A DNA stretch of 64,000 nucleotides from Fulvivirga sp. M361 (GCF_007097395.1 NZ_VKDC01000013.1:97358-161357); one strand, 5' to 3'; positions 27,338 through 37,658 are shown, counted from the first letter of the stretch. Notes: a model not told the origin generated them from the letters alone. Program-made: numbers and translations.

Positions 27338-28660
27338 ATGGAGAAGATCATTTCAAAGAAAAACCTTTTACCATTTATTTTAATTACTTCGTGCTTTGCG
27401 TTATGGGGTTTTGCTAATGACATTACCAACCCTATGGTAGCAGCGTTCGAAAAAATCTTTTTAACGGGAGCTACAGAAGCCACTCTCGTGCAGCTGGCCT
27501 TTTACGGAGGGTATGGCGTTATGGCATTTCCCGCGGCTTTATTTATAAGAAAATACTCTTATAAATCAGGAATTCTGCTGGGGTTAGGTTTATATGCGTT
27601 AGGAGGACTGATGTTTTTGCCGGCAAGTTCTATCGGAGAGTTTTACCCTTTTCTGATCGCCTATTTTATCATTACCTGTGGCCTGTCATTTCTGGAAACG
27701 AGTGCGAATCCTTATATCTTGTCCATGGGTTCTCCCCAGACTGCCACCCGACGGCTTAACCTGGCCCAGGCTTTTAATCCGATGGGATCACTGGCAGGGA
27801 TGTTTGTCGCTTCCAACTTCATTCTGGCGAACCTGAATGACAAAGACAAGGCCAGCCGGATGGAACTTGAACCTGCAGCATTTGCATCCATCAAATCTCA
27901 GGACCTGGACGTAGTCAGTGGGCCGTACATTATCATCAGTATTGTAATTTTAACCGTTCTCGTACTCATTGCGATGAACAGGATGCCAGGTAATACAGCT
28001 GATGACAGCGGTCAGGCTATGGACCTTAAATCTATTTTTGGTCGTTTGGCAGGGAATAGAAAATATGTTTTGGGAGTGATTGCACAAATGTTCTACGTCG
28101 GCGCTCAGATCATGTGCTGGACATTTATCATTTACTATGGTACCGAAGTCTTTATGGCCCGGGGAATGGGCGAAAAAGATGCACAGGTATTGTCCCAACA
28201 ATACAATATTGCAGCTATGGTAGTCTTCGCCATTAGCAGGTTTGTTTGTACTTTTCTTCTTAGTTACATCCGTCCGGGCAGGCTTCTCATGCTACTGGCG
28301 TTAGGGGGGATACTACTTACCTTTGGAACCATATTCATAGGCGGTATCTATGGGCTTTATTGCCTTGTGGGTATATCTGCCTGTATGTCTTTAATGTTCC
28401 CGACTATTTATGGAATAGCGCTGGAAGGAATTTCAGGAGATGATGCCAAGATCGCTGCAGCTGGACTTATCATGGCCATTATTGGAGGGACTTTTCTCCC
28501 TTTACTTCAGGCCGGGATTATAGACAGCTGGACGTTTGACTTCTTATCAGGGCCCAGAGCATCTTTTGTATTACCGCTATTGTGCTTTGTCGTCATCTCA
28601 TTTTATGGATATAAAGTTTATGCCATGAATAATCAAATTTCGAAGAATGGAGGCCGCTAG
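27338..28660 (+). CDS. fucP: FucP-family L-fucose-type sugar:H+ symporter (MFS)
   Basis: A 440-residue, 12-helix major facilitator. The FucP signatures are clear: FALWGFANDITNPMV in helix 1, FLETSANPYIL in helix 4, and RLNLAQAFNPMGSLAGMF in helix 5. The family imports L-fucose and, in some members, L-galactose or related sugars. It lies between the lactonase and aldo-keto reductase genes, as expected in a catabolic operon. Confidence 0.9.
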   Translation: MEKIISKKNLLPFILITSCFALWGFANDITNPMVAAFEKIFLTGATEATLVQLAFYGGYGVMAFPAALFIRKYSYKSGILLGLGLYALGGLMFLPASSIGEFYPFLIAYFIITCGLSFLETSANPYILSMGSPQTATRRLNLAQAFNPMGSLAGMFVASNFILANLNDKDKASRMELEPAAFASIKSQDLDVVSGPYIIISIVILTVLVLIAMNRMPGNTADDSGQAMDLKSIFGRLAGNRKYVLGVIAQMFYVGAQIMCWTFIIYYGTEVFMARGMGEKDAQVLSQQYNIAAMVVFAISRFVCTFLLSYIRPGRLLMLLALGGILLTFGTIFIGGIYGLYCLVGISACMSLMFPTIYGIALEGISGDDAKIAAAGLIMAIIGGTFLPLLQAGIIDSWTFDFLSGPRASFVLPLLCFVVISFYGYKVYAMNNQISKNGGR

Positions 28661-28700
28661 TCGGCTTATAATTATTAAAAACAGTTTAACCCGATAACAA

Positions 28701-29681
28701 ATGATTACTACTGAACCAGGAGCTAGCCTGGATGCTCTGCCAACTTATTTGCCTGACCACAAAAAAAGTAAGGCTTTTGAAAATGGACCGCGCCTTGTTC
28801 TGGGTACCTCGGGACTGGGCGGTGTTTGGGGGGGTGTTGATCAGCAACAATCTGAAGAGGCCATACTTTATGCCCTGGAAAGAGGTGCTTTGGTTTTTGA
28901 TACCGCACCTTCTTATGCTAATGCGGAAAATGTGCTTGGAGCAGCATTGAAGCAATGGAATGGTGAGAGGCCTTTTATAAGTACTAAAGTAGGCAGATTG
29001 CGCGCTGAAACAGCGCATGATTTTAAGCTGGATTATTCATCAGACGGTATCCGCAGATCACTGGAAAATAGCTTGAAAACCCTTGGAGTCGATTTTATTA
29101 ACTTACTCTTTTTGCATGAGCCACAGTTGGTGGAGGCAAGTGAAATTCCCAGGATACTGGAGACACTCCAATCTTTCAAAGAAGAAGGGTTAATCCATAG
29201 AATAGGATTAGGAGGTAATCTTACTCAATCTTTCAGGCCGTTTATGGGGAAAGATAAGTTCGAAGTGGTGTCAGGTTTTCTAAGAATGAATGCCTGCAAC
29301 CTGGATGCCTTTTCGGATGACCTGGCCTTTTTTAAGGCGCGTAACCTGGCCTACTATAATGCCTCCATACTTCATTTTGGATTGCTGGGAAGCAGACTGG
29401 AAAATTATAGCGAAAATTACGAGCGTGAGAGTGGCTGGTTGAAAAAAAGAGATCTTCAAATAGCAAGATCTCTGAAAAAACTCGCTGAACGAGAGCATAT
29501 GGGGCTGCCTGTATTGGCCCAGCGTTATGCTTTTGGTATTGAAGAGGCCGATAGAATAGTGGTGGGAGCGAAGAATAGGGAACAAATTGAACGAACACTG
29601 GATGATTGGGAAGAAGGACCACTACCAAAATCACTTTTTGATACGATTACCGACATAATAAGTAGTTTTTATAGAATATGA
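28701..29681 (+). CDS. Aldo-keto reductase, L-fucose/L-galactose 1-dehydrogenase-like
   Basis: A 326-residue AKR. The catalytic tetrad is visible: aspartate and tyrosine in VFDTAPSYANAE, lysine in ISTKVGRL, and histidine in LLFLHEPQ. The C-terminal AQRYAFGIEEADRIVVGAKN forms the cofactor region. AKRs of this type oxidise L-fucose, L-galactose or D-arabinose at C1 to the lactone, the substrate for the lactonase two genes upstream. Its stop overlaps the mutarotase start by 4 bp (ATGA), so the two are translationally coupled. Confidence 0.83.
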   Translation: MITTEPGASLDALPTYLPDHKKSKAFENGPRLVLGTSGLGGVWGGVDQQQSEEAILYALERGALVFDTAPSYANAENVLGAALKQWNGERPFISTKVGRLRAETAHDFKLDYSSDGIRRSLENSLKTLGVDFINLLFLHEPQLVEASEIPRILETLQSFKEEGLIHRIGLGGNLTQSFRPFMGKDKFEVVSGFLRMNACNLDAFSDDLAFFKARNLAYYNASILHFGLLGSRLENYSENYERESGWLKKRDLQIARSLKKLAEREHMGLPVLAQRYAFGIEEADRIVVGAKNREQIERTLDDWEEGPLPKSLFDTITDIISSFYRI

Positions 29682-30019
29682 AAAGATATTGTCTGGCGTG
29701 TGATCTCAAAGATCGTAAGGATCTTATAGAGCAGTATAAGTCGTATCACGCCAAAGGTCAGGCTTGGACTGAAATTACCGAAAGTATAAAAAAGACCGGT
29801 ATACTGGATATGGAGATCTATTTGACGGGTAATCGCCTTTTTATGGTTATGGAAGTAGAAGACTGGTTTGATTTTCAACGTAAGGCTGAATATGATGCTC
29901 AGGATAGTAAAGTTCAGGAATGGGAAAAGCTAATGGGACAGTTTCAGCAACCTTTGCCATGGGCCGGTGAAGGTGAAAAGTGGATCTTAACGGATAGAAT
30001 ATATAAGCTTGAAGAATAG
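29678..30019 (+). CDS. RhaM-family sugar mutarotase (L-rhamnose/L-fucose type)
   Basis: A 113-residue protein of the L-rhamnose mutarotase fold: ACDLKDRKDLIEQYKSYH (catalytic histidine), WTEITESIKKTGI, LTGNRLFMVMEVED, QEWEKLMGQFQQPLPWAG. It interconverts alpha and beta anomers of a 6-deoxysugar or its analogue. Given its coupling to the aldo-keto reductase, it likely supplies the anomer needed by that dehydrogenase rather than serving rhamnose catabolism. Confidence 0.87.
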   Translation: MKRYCLACDLKDRKDLIEQYKSYHAKGQAWTEITESIKKTGILDMEIYLTGNRLFMVMEVEDWFDFQRKAEYDAQDSKVQEWEKLMGQFQQPLPWAGEGEKWILTDRIYKLEE

Positions 30020-30231
30020 AGATGGGTGTCAGGTATTTCTGACATTGGGCAGTATACTTTAACGGTTACAGGAATGGTTTTCTATGTGGAAAGAGAAGCC
30101 GGGTCTTTTGATGTGGCGGCGCTGTAAGGATAAAATACCCCCTTTATTAGTGCTATTCTCACCATTATAGAAAAGAACATGTTTATTTACCTTTAATCGG
30201 ACATGAAAATGTTACCTAAAAAAATGACAGT

Positions 30232-31293
30232 ATGATACGCGGTAGAGTAAGAATAACTGACCTTGCAAATGAATTAGGTGTTTCAGCGTCTACGGTTTCC
30301 AGGGCATTGAGTAACGAGGGAAGAATAGGTGAAGAGACCCGAAAGGCGGTGTTAAAGCTGGCCCGTGAATGGGGGTACAAGCCTAACCCTTTTGCAGTGA
30401 ATCTATTGAAAAAAAGATCTAAGAGTATAGGCTTGATCCTTCCTGAGTTCACACATCATTACTTTTCAAGGATTCTTTCCGGCGTAAACATGGTGATGAA
30501 CGAACACGGATATCACCTGTTTATTAATACGCATGATGGCAGCTTTGAAAAAGAGGTGAAGGCTGTTAATGTGTTAAATAGCATGAGAGTTGATGGTATT
30601 ATAGCCTCCTATACGAAGGAAACATCGACTTTTGATCATTTTTTGGAAGTACTGGAGGACAATATACCTGTGGTATTTGTGGACCGCATGTGTGAAGAAC
30701 TGGATACTTCCTATGTGGTAACCGATGATTTTCCGCAAAGTGTAGAGGCCATCCATCATATGGTCCGAACGGGTTCACAAAGAATTACCTATGTCACCGG
30801 GCCTGAAAATCTTTCAACCAGTTTTACAAGACTGACGGGTTATAAGGAAGGGCTCAAACAATGTGGTATTCCTCTTAATGACCGTTTTATTCTTAATAGT
30901 GATGATGCGGGCTGGAAGAAAAAACTGGAAACGCTGATTATTTCCAATGAAACCGACGGCTTGCTGGCCTTTAACGATTATATTGCTTTTGAGGCGATAG
31001 AATTATTCAAAAAACATGGAAAGGATATTCCAGGGGAAGTCGCCGTTATTGGATTTGCCGATGAACCCATAGCCTGTCATATGTCTCCTAAACTTTCTAC
31101 GATCATGCAGCCCGCGGAGCTCATGGGACGGCGTGCGGCTGAAATACTACTTTGGCATATACAAAATCCGTCTTCCGACGAGATCAAATGTGAATCTTTG
31201 GAAACCAGCCTCGTTCTTAGAGAAACTACCCGAAAAGTAAGTACGAACAGGACAGCAAAATCAAAAATGCGTGTACTGAAAAGTGCATCTTGA
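30232..31293 (+). CDS. Second LacI-family transcriptional regulator
   Basis: A 353-residue LacI protein: HTH RITDLANELGVSASTVSRAL, then NPFAVNLLKKRSKSIGLILP and a sugar-binding-type domain (VDGIIASYTKET, IPVVFVDRMCEE, GEVAVIGFADEPI). A C-terminal tail of about 20 basic residues extends beyond the usual end. It lies 212 bp after the mutarotase, so it may be a separate unit. It is convergent to the sulfatase arm of the polysaccharide locus and could regulate either cluster. I found no copy of the GTTCAAAC operator near it. Confidence 0.85.
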   Translation: MIRGRVRITDLANELGVSASTVSRALSNEGRIGEETRKAVLKLAREWGYKPNPFAVNLLKKRSKSIGLILPEFTHHYFSRILSGVNMVMNEHGYHLFINTHDGSFEKEVKAVNVLNSMRVDGIIASYTKETSTFDHFLEVLEDNIPVVFVDRMCEELDTSYVVTDDFPQSVEAIHHMVRTGSQRITYVTGPENLSTSFTRLTGYKEGLKQCGIPLNDRFILNSDDAGWKKKLETLIISNETDGLLAFNDYIAFEAIELFKKHGKDIPGEVAVIGFADEPIACHMSPKLSTIMQPAELMGRRAAEILLWHIQNPSSDEIKCESLETSLVLRETTRKVSTNRTAKSKMRVLKSAS

Positions 31294-31387
31294 TAATATC
31301 TGTATTGGGGAGTCATATCGGGAGAATTATTCACTGGTTCATATCCTGAACCTGCTTCTTGGTTCTTTGCCCTAAGCTAAATCTCAG

Positions 31388-32925
31388 TTATGCCGCCTCT
31401 TTCAGTTTTTGATATAGTGGTTTTAAATCCAGCACATCATTCATTTCGTGTTGCAATTCGATCAAAGCCTTAAACATCTTTATGGTTTTATCTTTATGTT
31501 CAGGGTGATTTGACACGTCATTCATTTCCTCCGGGTCATTTTTCATATCAAATAATAATACTCGCTCAGATCCGGGATATACGATCAGCTTGAAGCCATC
31601 TTTACGTATCATACGCTGCAGATCAATGTAACCTCCATAGATAGCAGGGTACGGACCCTTCGTCTGTGTTCCTCTTATCATTCCCATAACGCTGTTGAAT
31701 TCTATATAATCAGGAGTCGGGACTTGTGCTAATTGAAGACTGGTAGCCATAGCGTCTTGTATATAAATATCTTCTGAGATGCGTTTTCCTTTTGGTACTT
31801 CGGGGCCTAAAACAATGAAGGGAGCTCTTATACTATGATCATAAAGACTTTGCTTACCTATCAAGCCATGCTTGCCCATGGCTAGTCCGTGGTCTGCGGT
31901 GAAGATAACATAGGTGTTATCCATCTTTCCCTTGTCTTCTAAAGCAGTCAGGATCTGACCTATCTGCTCATCCAGGTGGGTGATGATCGCGTAATATTCT
32001 TGTATATGTTTCTTTGTAGCATATTCTGTTCTTGGGAAAGGTGCCAGTGCTTCATCTCTAAGATCAGGACCATTGCCCATTTCATCCATATAAGGATATG
32101 CCTCCTGCCAGCTTTCAGGAAGGCTGATCTCATTGACATCGTATTTATCCAGAAATTCTTTTGGTGCCTGCCTGGGGTCATGGGGAGCATTAAAGGCCAG
32201 GTACATGAAAAAAGGTTTCGGATCATTTTCAGTAGTTTCAATGAATTTAAGGGCGTCATCTTTTAAAACCTCACTCCAGTGTTTACCACCGGCCCAATAC
32301 CCCTTGAACTTCGGGTCTGTAGGTGACCAGGAAGTATCCTGTTCATCTAACGGTCTATTATAGCCTACTGGCATGATGTCAGCCAATGGAGTAACAGCGG
32401 GGTCATAATTTTTGAAAACGTTCACCATTTTTTCATGATCCCAGGCGTCACCAGGCATACCGGGGCGAACGTGAGTGGTATGTTGAAACACTTTATCTGC
32501 AGGAGCATCCACGTGCCATTTTCCAGTCATATAGGTGTTATACCCTTGTTTTTCCATGAGTTTTGCCCAGGTTTGGTCCATACCCTGTCCCTTTACCCAT
32601 TGCTGACGAAATTGATTTGCATTCCACACGGAGCGACCGGAGATCAGCATGGCCCTTGAAGCGACACATACGGCGCCATTCCAGGCTCCCATGTTTAGGC
32701 ATGGGTAAAAGTGATCCCTTCTTCTACCATACGATCGAGAGCAGGAGTTTGGATTTCTTTATTGCCCAGTGCGTGAATAGCAGAATAGGTAAGGTCATCA
32801 GCAAAGATGAATACTATGTTGGGTAGATCATCTGCCGTATCTTCAGAAGTGGAGCAGGCGCTGATGAAAAGAAAAGACAGCAACACTATGACCCTATTTA
32901 TTAGTCTAATGTATTGTTGGCTCAT
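31388..32925 (-). pseudogene. S1-family sulfatase lipoprotein, split by a 1-base deletion
   Basis: The N-terminal part (32925-32695) has a lipoprotein leader (FLFISACS) and IVFIFADDLTY, and stops at FTHA. The rest (to 31388) restarts one frame away at MGAWNGAVCVASR. The intact paralogue at 57016 reads FTSAYNMGCW at the same place. Here the bases GCC TA AAC ATG lack one base after TA, which turns a tyrosine codon into TAA. The active-site motif is CVASR, the CxAxR version of the formylglycine signature. Later blocks (TGKWHVD, VIFTADHGLAMGKHGL) are intact. Single-base deletion or a read error; the base is not in a homopolymer. It overlaps the upstream sulfatase by 4 bp (ATGA). Confidence 0.85.
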
Positions 32926-34739
32926 AACTTTTCAATGATGTTATAATATACTGAATACTGCGTATTATCCGCTGTGAGAAATGTGCTGCTGAATTTATAT
33001 TGGCCCTTACCTAGTTCCTTTTCTATGACGACATAGGGTTGGCCAGGGTCTATGTCTGCTATGGAGATAGTTTCATCATTTAGTTTAATGATCGCAGTTG
33101 TGGCTTCTATACCTATACCGGTGGGCAACCCATCACGTGATGGAGAAGGATCAATTTTTTTTGCCTCTTCGTTTATGGCAAGACCGGATTCCGGTGGATA
33201 GCGACTCATGCGAAATTGATAGTTACCCTCTTCCAGTATGTCAATGGTATAATAGCCATTGGGGTTATGCTTTGCTTCTCTGATCTGTTGTTGGTTCCAC
33301 GGTAGTAGTTCTTCCGTGTGCAGGTCATGAATGGTGAGTGATACCGGGTCTTGTCCAATAGGTATATAGGCATATTCAGCTTCTGATGCTATGTCAGACC
33401 ACCATGTAGTATAGAATTCATTCATTTTACTGACCTGGTCGGGGAACTCGCTGGCCAGATCATTTTTTTGTCCTGGATCTTCCAGCGTATTATACAATTC
33501 ACTTCCATTAACCAGGCGCCATTGGGTGGTCATCACACAACTGTTTCTGCCTTTTTCAGGCCATTGTTTTCGCTGAGTATCCACTACCAGCATACGGTCC
33601 AGTGAAGGGATCTCACCATTAAGCATGCCTGTTACGTTAGTTCCGTCCAATGATGCGCCCGGCTTATAGGGCAAGCCTGTCATTGCGGCAAGCGTAGGAA
33701 GTATATCTACATGAGAAACCAGTTCATTAAGACTCGGCTTTTGAACGAAACCACCTTCCGGCCATCTTATAAAGAAAGGCACCCTGTGGCCTCCGTCATA
33801 ATTACTGCCTTTAACACCTCTCAGGCCTGCGTTATAACCTAAGGTCTTGTTTTCTTTTTTGAGATAACTGATGCCATTGGCTGTGCCATTGTCCGTGGTG
33901 AAGATCAAAATGGTATTATCGGCCAAATTATTATCTTCTAACCAAGCTACAAGTTTTCCGAAATTCTCATCAATATTATTGATCATGCCGTAGAATCTTT
34001 TTTGCCCGTGGGTCAGTGGATCATTTGCATGTAATTTTGCATATTTTTCCGGTACATTAAAGGGTCCATGTGCCGCATTGGGTGCCAGGTAGATGAAAAA
34101 AGGTTTTTTACTATGATCTTTGAGATAGGCGATAGTTTCATCGAACCAGACATCGGTACAGTAACCTTCGAATTTTTCCGGTTCCCCATTTCTAAAATAA
34201 GTATCATCAAAGTAATCATTACCCCAGTGATCAGGGGTTTGTCCAATCCCGCCGCCACCATGATATAGTGCCGTTTGAAATCCGCGATCGTGCGGCCTGA
34301 AAGGATAATTATCTCCTAAATGCCACTTCCCGAACATAGCTGTTTGATACCCGTTTTTAGCAAATACTTCAGCAATCGTTTCTTCATCTTCGGAAAGAAT
34401 AGAACATCCTGCAATGGTGTGCCATGCATTGTTTCTGTTAGCATTTCTTCCGGTCATTAACCCGGCCCGTGTGGGGGTACATGTGGTGCCTACATGGAAA
34501 TTAGTCAGTTCCAGTGATTCATCGGCAAACTTATCGAGATGAGGTGTTTTAATCCAGGGATTACCGTGGTGTCCAATATCTCCATAACCCTGATCGTCCG
34601 TCATGATCAGGATCACGTTAGGTTGGGAGGTCTCCTTTGATGTGTCACCACCCTTTTCCGAAGGTGCACACGACTAACCTAGTAGCATGATCAGAACAAT
34701 CGATGCTTTTTTTAATAAGTTCAATAAGAATAAGCGCAT
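32922..34739 (-). pseudogene. S1-family arylsulfatase lipoprotein with an amber stop inside its signal peptide
   Basis: Translating from the ATG at 34739 gives a clear lipoprotein leader (MRLFLLNLLKKASIVLIMLLG) followed by TAG at 34674-34676 and then SCAPSEKGG, the lipobox cysteine and mature start, in the same frame. A one-base change of a leucine or serine codon explains it. The remaining frame is a full S1 sulfatase: TDDQGYGDIG, the formylglycine motif CTPTR, GKWHLGD, and TTDNGTANG. A C-terminal beta-rich extension (about 400-560) follows. Translation could restart inside (ATG at 34616), but the product would have no leader and would stay in the cytoplasm. The ATG lies 5 bp after the GH43 stop. 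Confidence 0.85.
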
Positions 34740-34744
34740 AGTGT

Positions 34745-36103
34745 TTAATCTTCTATTAACAGCCAGTTGAGGTTTACAATTTTGTTTAATCCCCACTCGG
34801 AGTGAAATACAACGACAAGATCGTGTATTCCTGTTACCGGTTCAGTTATATCAGTAGTAATGGTTTTCCAATGATTCCAGCCACCGGTATGGGTTACTTC
34901 AAATGTTGCAATGACTTTCCCTTTTGGATTGTCCAGCCTTACCTCAAAGGTACCTACACGTTGCCCACATGCCATTCGTGCAGTTATTTTACTCGCTGTA
35001 CCTTCACCAAAATTTACACGATCAAATCGTACAAAGCCACCGGGTTGGGTATTATGTACCATCCACCCGTCAGGTTCATTGCCACTGACGAAGGTCGTTT
35101 CGGCTAAATGTATAGAGCTGTAACGATCTATTTGTAGTGTATCTCCCAAACCGGGTGTACCTATTCCTCTTAAGGTGGGTTTAACCTTTTTGATCGTACC
35201 ATCTTCTTTAAAGTGGATATAATCTGCACGCATGGACCTCAACTTGTTGAAGCCGCTAATGTCCCACCAGTGATAAAATAAGATCCACTGATCTTTATAC
35301 TTTACGATAGAATGGTGATTGGTACCATTAGATATATTATCCATGATCTTCCCTCTGTAGGTGTAAGGCCCCATGGGGTTTGTACTGGTGGCATAGGCGA
35401 TCGTGTAACCTTCGTCGGGAAATACATGTGCAAAGGTGAAATAGTACAACTCATTCCTTTTAAAGACAAAAGAACCTTCTTTATACCCTGAAGGTAATGC
35501 ATTCACTTTTATTGGCTCAGCCGCAATTTCTTTCATATTATCCTTGAGTGGCGCTACAAAAAGCTCTTCTCCGCCACCATAATATAAATAAGCGCTGTCA
35601 CCATCTAACAGTAATCCGGGGTCTATCCCTTGTACCCCCTCAATATAGTTTTTCTCCCACTTAAAAGGGCCACCGGGGCTTTTGGATACACCGACACCTA
35701 TTCTTCTGAAAGCGCTCCCGTCTTTAGGAGGAGCAGGATAGTAATAGTAATATTTATCTCCACGTTTGATGCAATCCGGTGCCCACATGCCATAAGCGTT
35801 CTTTTTGCCCCAGGGTACTTCGTTATGGTCAAGTATTTGGCCATGGTCTTTCCACGAAGCACCGTTTTCTGTTGAGAAAATATGATAACCAGGCATACAA
35901 AAACGAGGGGCATCTATTCCTTCGGGAGGTACAATATCCGTAGAAGGATAAACGTATAATCTGCCATCGAAGACCCTGGCTGTTGGATCTGCCGTAAAAC
36001 GGTGGGTGACTAACGGATTTTGGGCTTTCACTACCAAAGCAGGTAAAAGCGCTAAAAAGAACCAAAGTGTGTTTATAAGCCGGACCAGCTTTTTTTTATT
36101 CAT
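34745..36103 (-). CDS. GH43-type glycosidase with C-terminal CBM6
   Basis: The start at 36103 (MNKKKLVRL) overlaps the GH29 stop by 8 bp. A start at 36133 is also in frame. About 452 residues with a signal peptide ending VVKAQ. The five-bladed propeller has the expected residues: base aspartate in RFTADPTARVFDGRLYVYPS, modulator aspartate in GIDPGLLLDGD, and acid glutamate in YKEGSFVFKR. After residue 330 a CBM6 module follows (GGFVRFDRVNF, HTGGWNHWKTITTD). GH43 enzymes are exo- or endo-acting on arabinose-, xylose- or galactose-containing glycans. The exact bond is not predictable here. Confidence 0.85.
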   Translation of the reverse strand: MNKKKLVRLINTLWFFLALLPALVVKAQNPLVTHRFTADPTARVFDGRLYVYPSTDIVPPEGIDAPRFCMPGYHIFSTENGASWKDHGQILDHNEVPWGKKNAYGMWAPDCIKRGDKYYYYYPAPPKDGSAFRRIGVGVSKSPGGPFKWEKNYIEGVQGIDPGLLLDGDSAYLYYGGGEELFVAPLKDNMKEIAAEPIKVNALPSGYKEGSFVFKRNELYYFTFAHVFPDEGYTIAYATSTNPMGPYTYRGKIMDNISNGTNHHSIVKYKDQWILFYHWWDISGFNKLRSMRADYIHFKEDGTIKKVKPTLRGIGTPGLGDTLQIDRYSSIHLAETTFVSGNEPDGWMVHNTQPGGFVRFDRVNFGEGTASKITARMACGQRVGTFEVRLDNPKGKVIATFEVTHTGGWNHWKTITTDITEPVTGIHDLVVVFHSEWGLNKIVNLNWLLIED

Positions 36104-37658
36104 AATCTCCGTTGTCTTTTTTGAATATGCCATCAGGAGCTTTTTTTAATTCGATTTTAAAAGCGTATGCTGCAAAAGCGTTTTCCGGTTTATTGACAGG
36201 ATGATTAATTTTAAGACCATCGCCGGTTTTTTTCCAGGTGATTTTTTCCGAAGAACCCAGTAATTCAATGTTGACAATTGGATCAGGTAAGGAAGCAATA
36301 TCTGCCGACATAGATTTGATCAGAATATCTTCAGTAGGCCAGTCCATTACAAAAGCATAGATATAATTGTCCCGTGTAGTGAAACGAATATCACGGGGAC
36401 TCATCGCCTTTTGATCGTACTCTGTGTGATCACCAATTCCGGAACGCGATGGCCCTTCGCCATAGATGATCCACGGCTTGGTGGCATATATCCCTTCGCC
36501 GTTAATTTGCAGCCATTTACCAATATCCAATAAGGTTTGTGTCTGATCTTCGGGGATAGTACCGTCTGCTTTCGGGCCTACATTCAAAAGCAGGTTGCCG
36601 TTTTTACTCACGATATCCACAAATTCATCAATAAGTTCTTCTGCGGGCTTATTTTGCCAGTCTTTTACAAAAGACCAGGAATTACGTCCTATGGAGGTGT
36701 CTGTTTGCCATGGCCATGGCCGTATACGGTCCATTTTTCCTCTTTCTATATCCAGCACCGCTGCGCCGTCTGGGATAGGTTCATAACGGATCTTTTTATA
36801 ATTAAGAACCACTCCTTTATCCCATTTTTCAGCCATGTTATAGTAGTTGGCCAGAAAGTCGAGCCTGTATTCTTCATAGTCCGGTGTGCAAAACCCGAAA
36901 TCAAACCACATCAGGTCCAGCTCATATTTTTCCACCATCTCCATAGCTCTTTTATACCAAAGGTCTTTAAATTCTTTGGTAGGAGGGTCGGTAAAGGCAT
37001 GAGGCTCATTATAAAAATCCCTGAATTCAGGATCTGTAGTATCTAAACCTTTTGCATAGTGCCACCAGTACCATCCGTAAGCCAGATGCGAAGAACTACC
37101 TACTTTTATATCTCTTTTCCGTGCTTCGGCAGCCAGCTCCCCAAGAGCGTCTACTTTAGGTCCCATATTCACTGAGTTCCATCTTGTATGTGAGCTTTCA
37201 TACATGGCAAAGCCATCACAGTGTTCCCCTACAGGCACTACATATTTGGCCCCGGATTTCTCAAAAAGGTCCATCCATTCCTTTGCGTTGAATTTCTCTG
37301 CTTTGAACATTGGAATAAAGTCTTTATACCCAAACTTTTTAGGTTTGCCGAATGTCTTTTTATGAAATTCGTAAGTGGGATTGGTATTTTCCGTTGGGAT
37401 GCCTGTAGTATGCGGAGTTAATGTAGGCCGGTACATATGGTACCCATACCATTCACTACCGAATTCGGGTACAGCGTAAGGGCCCCAATGGATAAAAATC
37501 CCGAATTTGGCATCTTCAAACCATTCAGGGGTAGTGTACTGCTTAAGAGACTCCCAGTTGGGTTGAAATTTCTGTGCATTATTCTTAATTGAAATCAACA
37601 GAAAGAATGCAGTAACGAGTAAAAAAGTCTTATAAAATTTTGGCTGAACCATATTCAC
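36096..37658 (-). CDS. GH29 alpha-L-fucosidase-type enzyme 1
   Basis: A 520-residue exported enzyme with a signal peptide of about 29 residues. GH29 landmarks are GIFIHWGPYAVPEFGSEWYG, GAKYVVPVGEHCDGFAMY, the nucleophile aspartate in DLMWFDFGF (D253), and NGNLLLNVGPKADG. GH29 enzymes remove alpha-L-fucose, and some also remove alpha-L-galactose. It is the first gene of the minus-strand arm GH29-GH43-sulfatase-sulfatase. It lies 104 bp from the hybrid regulator gene. About half of its residues match the second GH29 enzyme at 48727. Confidence 0.92.
   Translation of the reverse strand: MNMVQPKFYKTFLLVTAFFLLISIKNNAQKFQPNWESLKQYTTPEWFEDAKFGIFIHWGPYAVPEFGSEWYGYHMYRPTLTPHTTGIPTENTNPTYEFHKKTFGKPKKFGYKDFIPMFKAEKFNAKEWMDLFEKSGAKYVVPVGEHCDGFAMYESSHTRWNSVNMGPKVDALGELAAEARKRDIKVGSSSHLAYGWYWWHYAKGLDTTDPEFRDFYNEPHAFTDPPTKEFKDLWYKRAMEMVEKYELDLMWFDFGFCTPDYEEYRLDFLANYYNMAEKWDKGVVLNYKKIRYEPIPDGAAVLDIERGKMDRIRPWPWQTDTSIGRNSWSFVKDWQNKPAEELIDEFVDIVSKNGNLLLNVGPKADGTIPEDQTQTLLDIGKWLQINGEGIYATKPWIIYGEGPSRSGIGDHTEYDQKAMSPRDIRFTTRDNYIYAFVMDWPTEDILIKSMSADIASLPDPIVNIELLGSSEKITWKKTGDGLKINHPVNKPENAFAAYAFKIELKKAPDGIFKKDNGDYE

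Noticed and set aside
30020..30125. An open stretch in frame after the mutarotase stop
   Set aside because: It has a beta-rich look (GQYTLTVTG) but no start codon near the beginning and no family. Possibly a gene remnant, not supportable.
31388..32692. Loss of the catalytic motif because CVASR lacks proline
   Set aside because: CxAxR is an accepted variant of the formylglycine signature, so the motif alone does not mark the gene as dead. The frameshift does.
34674..34676. Recoding of TAG as pyrrolysine or another amino acid
   Set aside because: Pyrrolysine use is not expected in Bacteroidota, and a signal-peptide position gives no reason for recoding. A point mutation is simpler.
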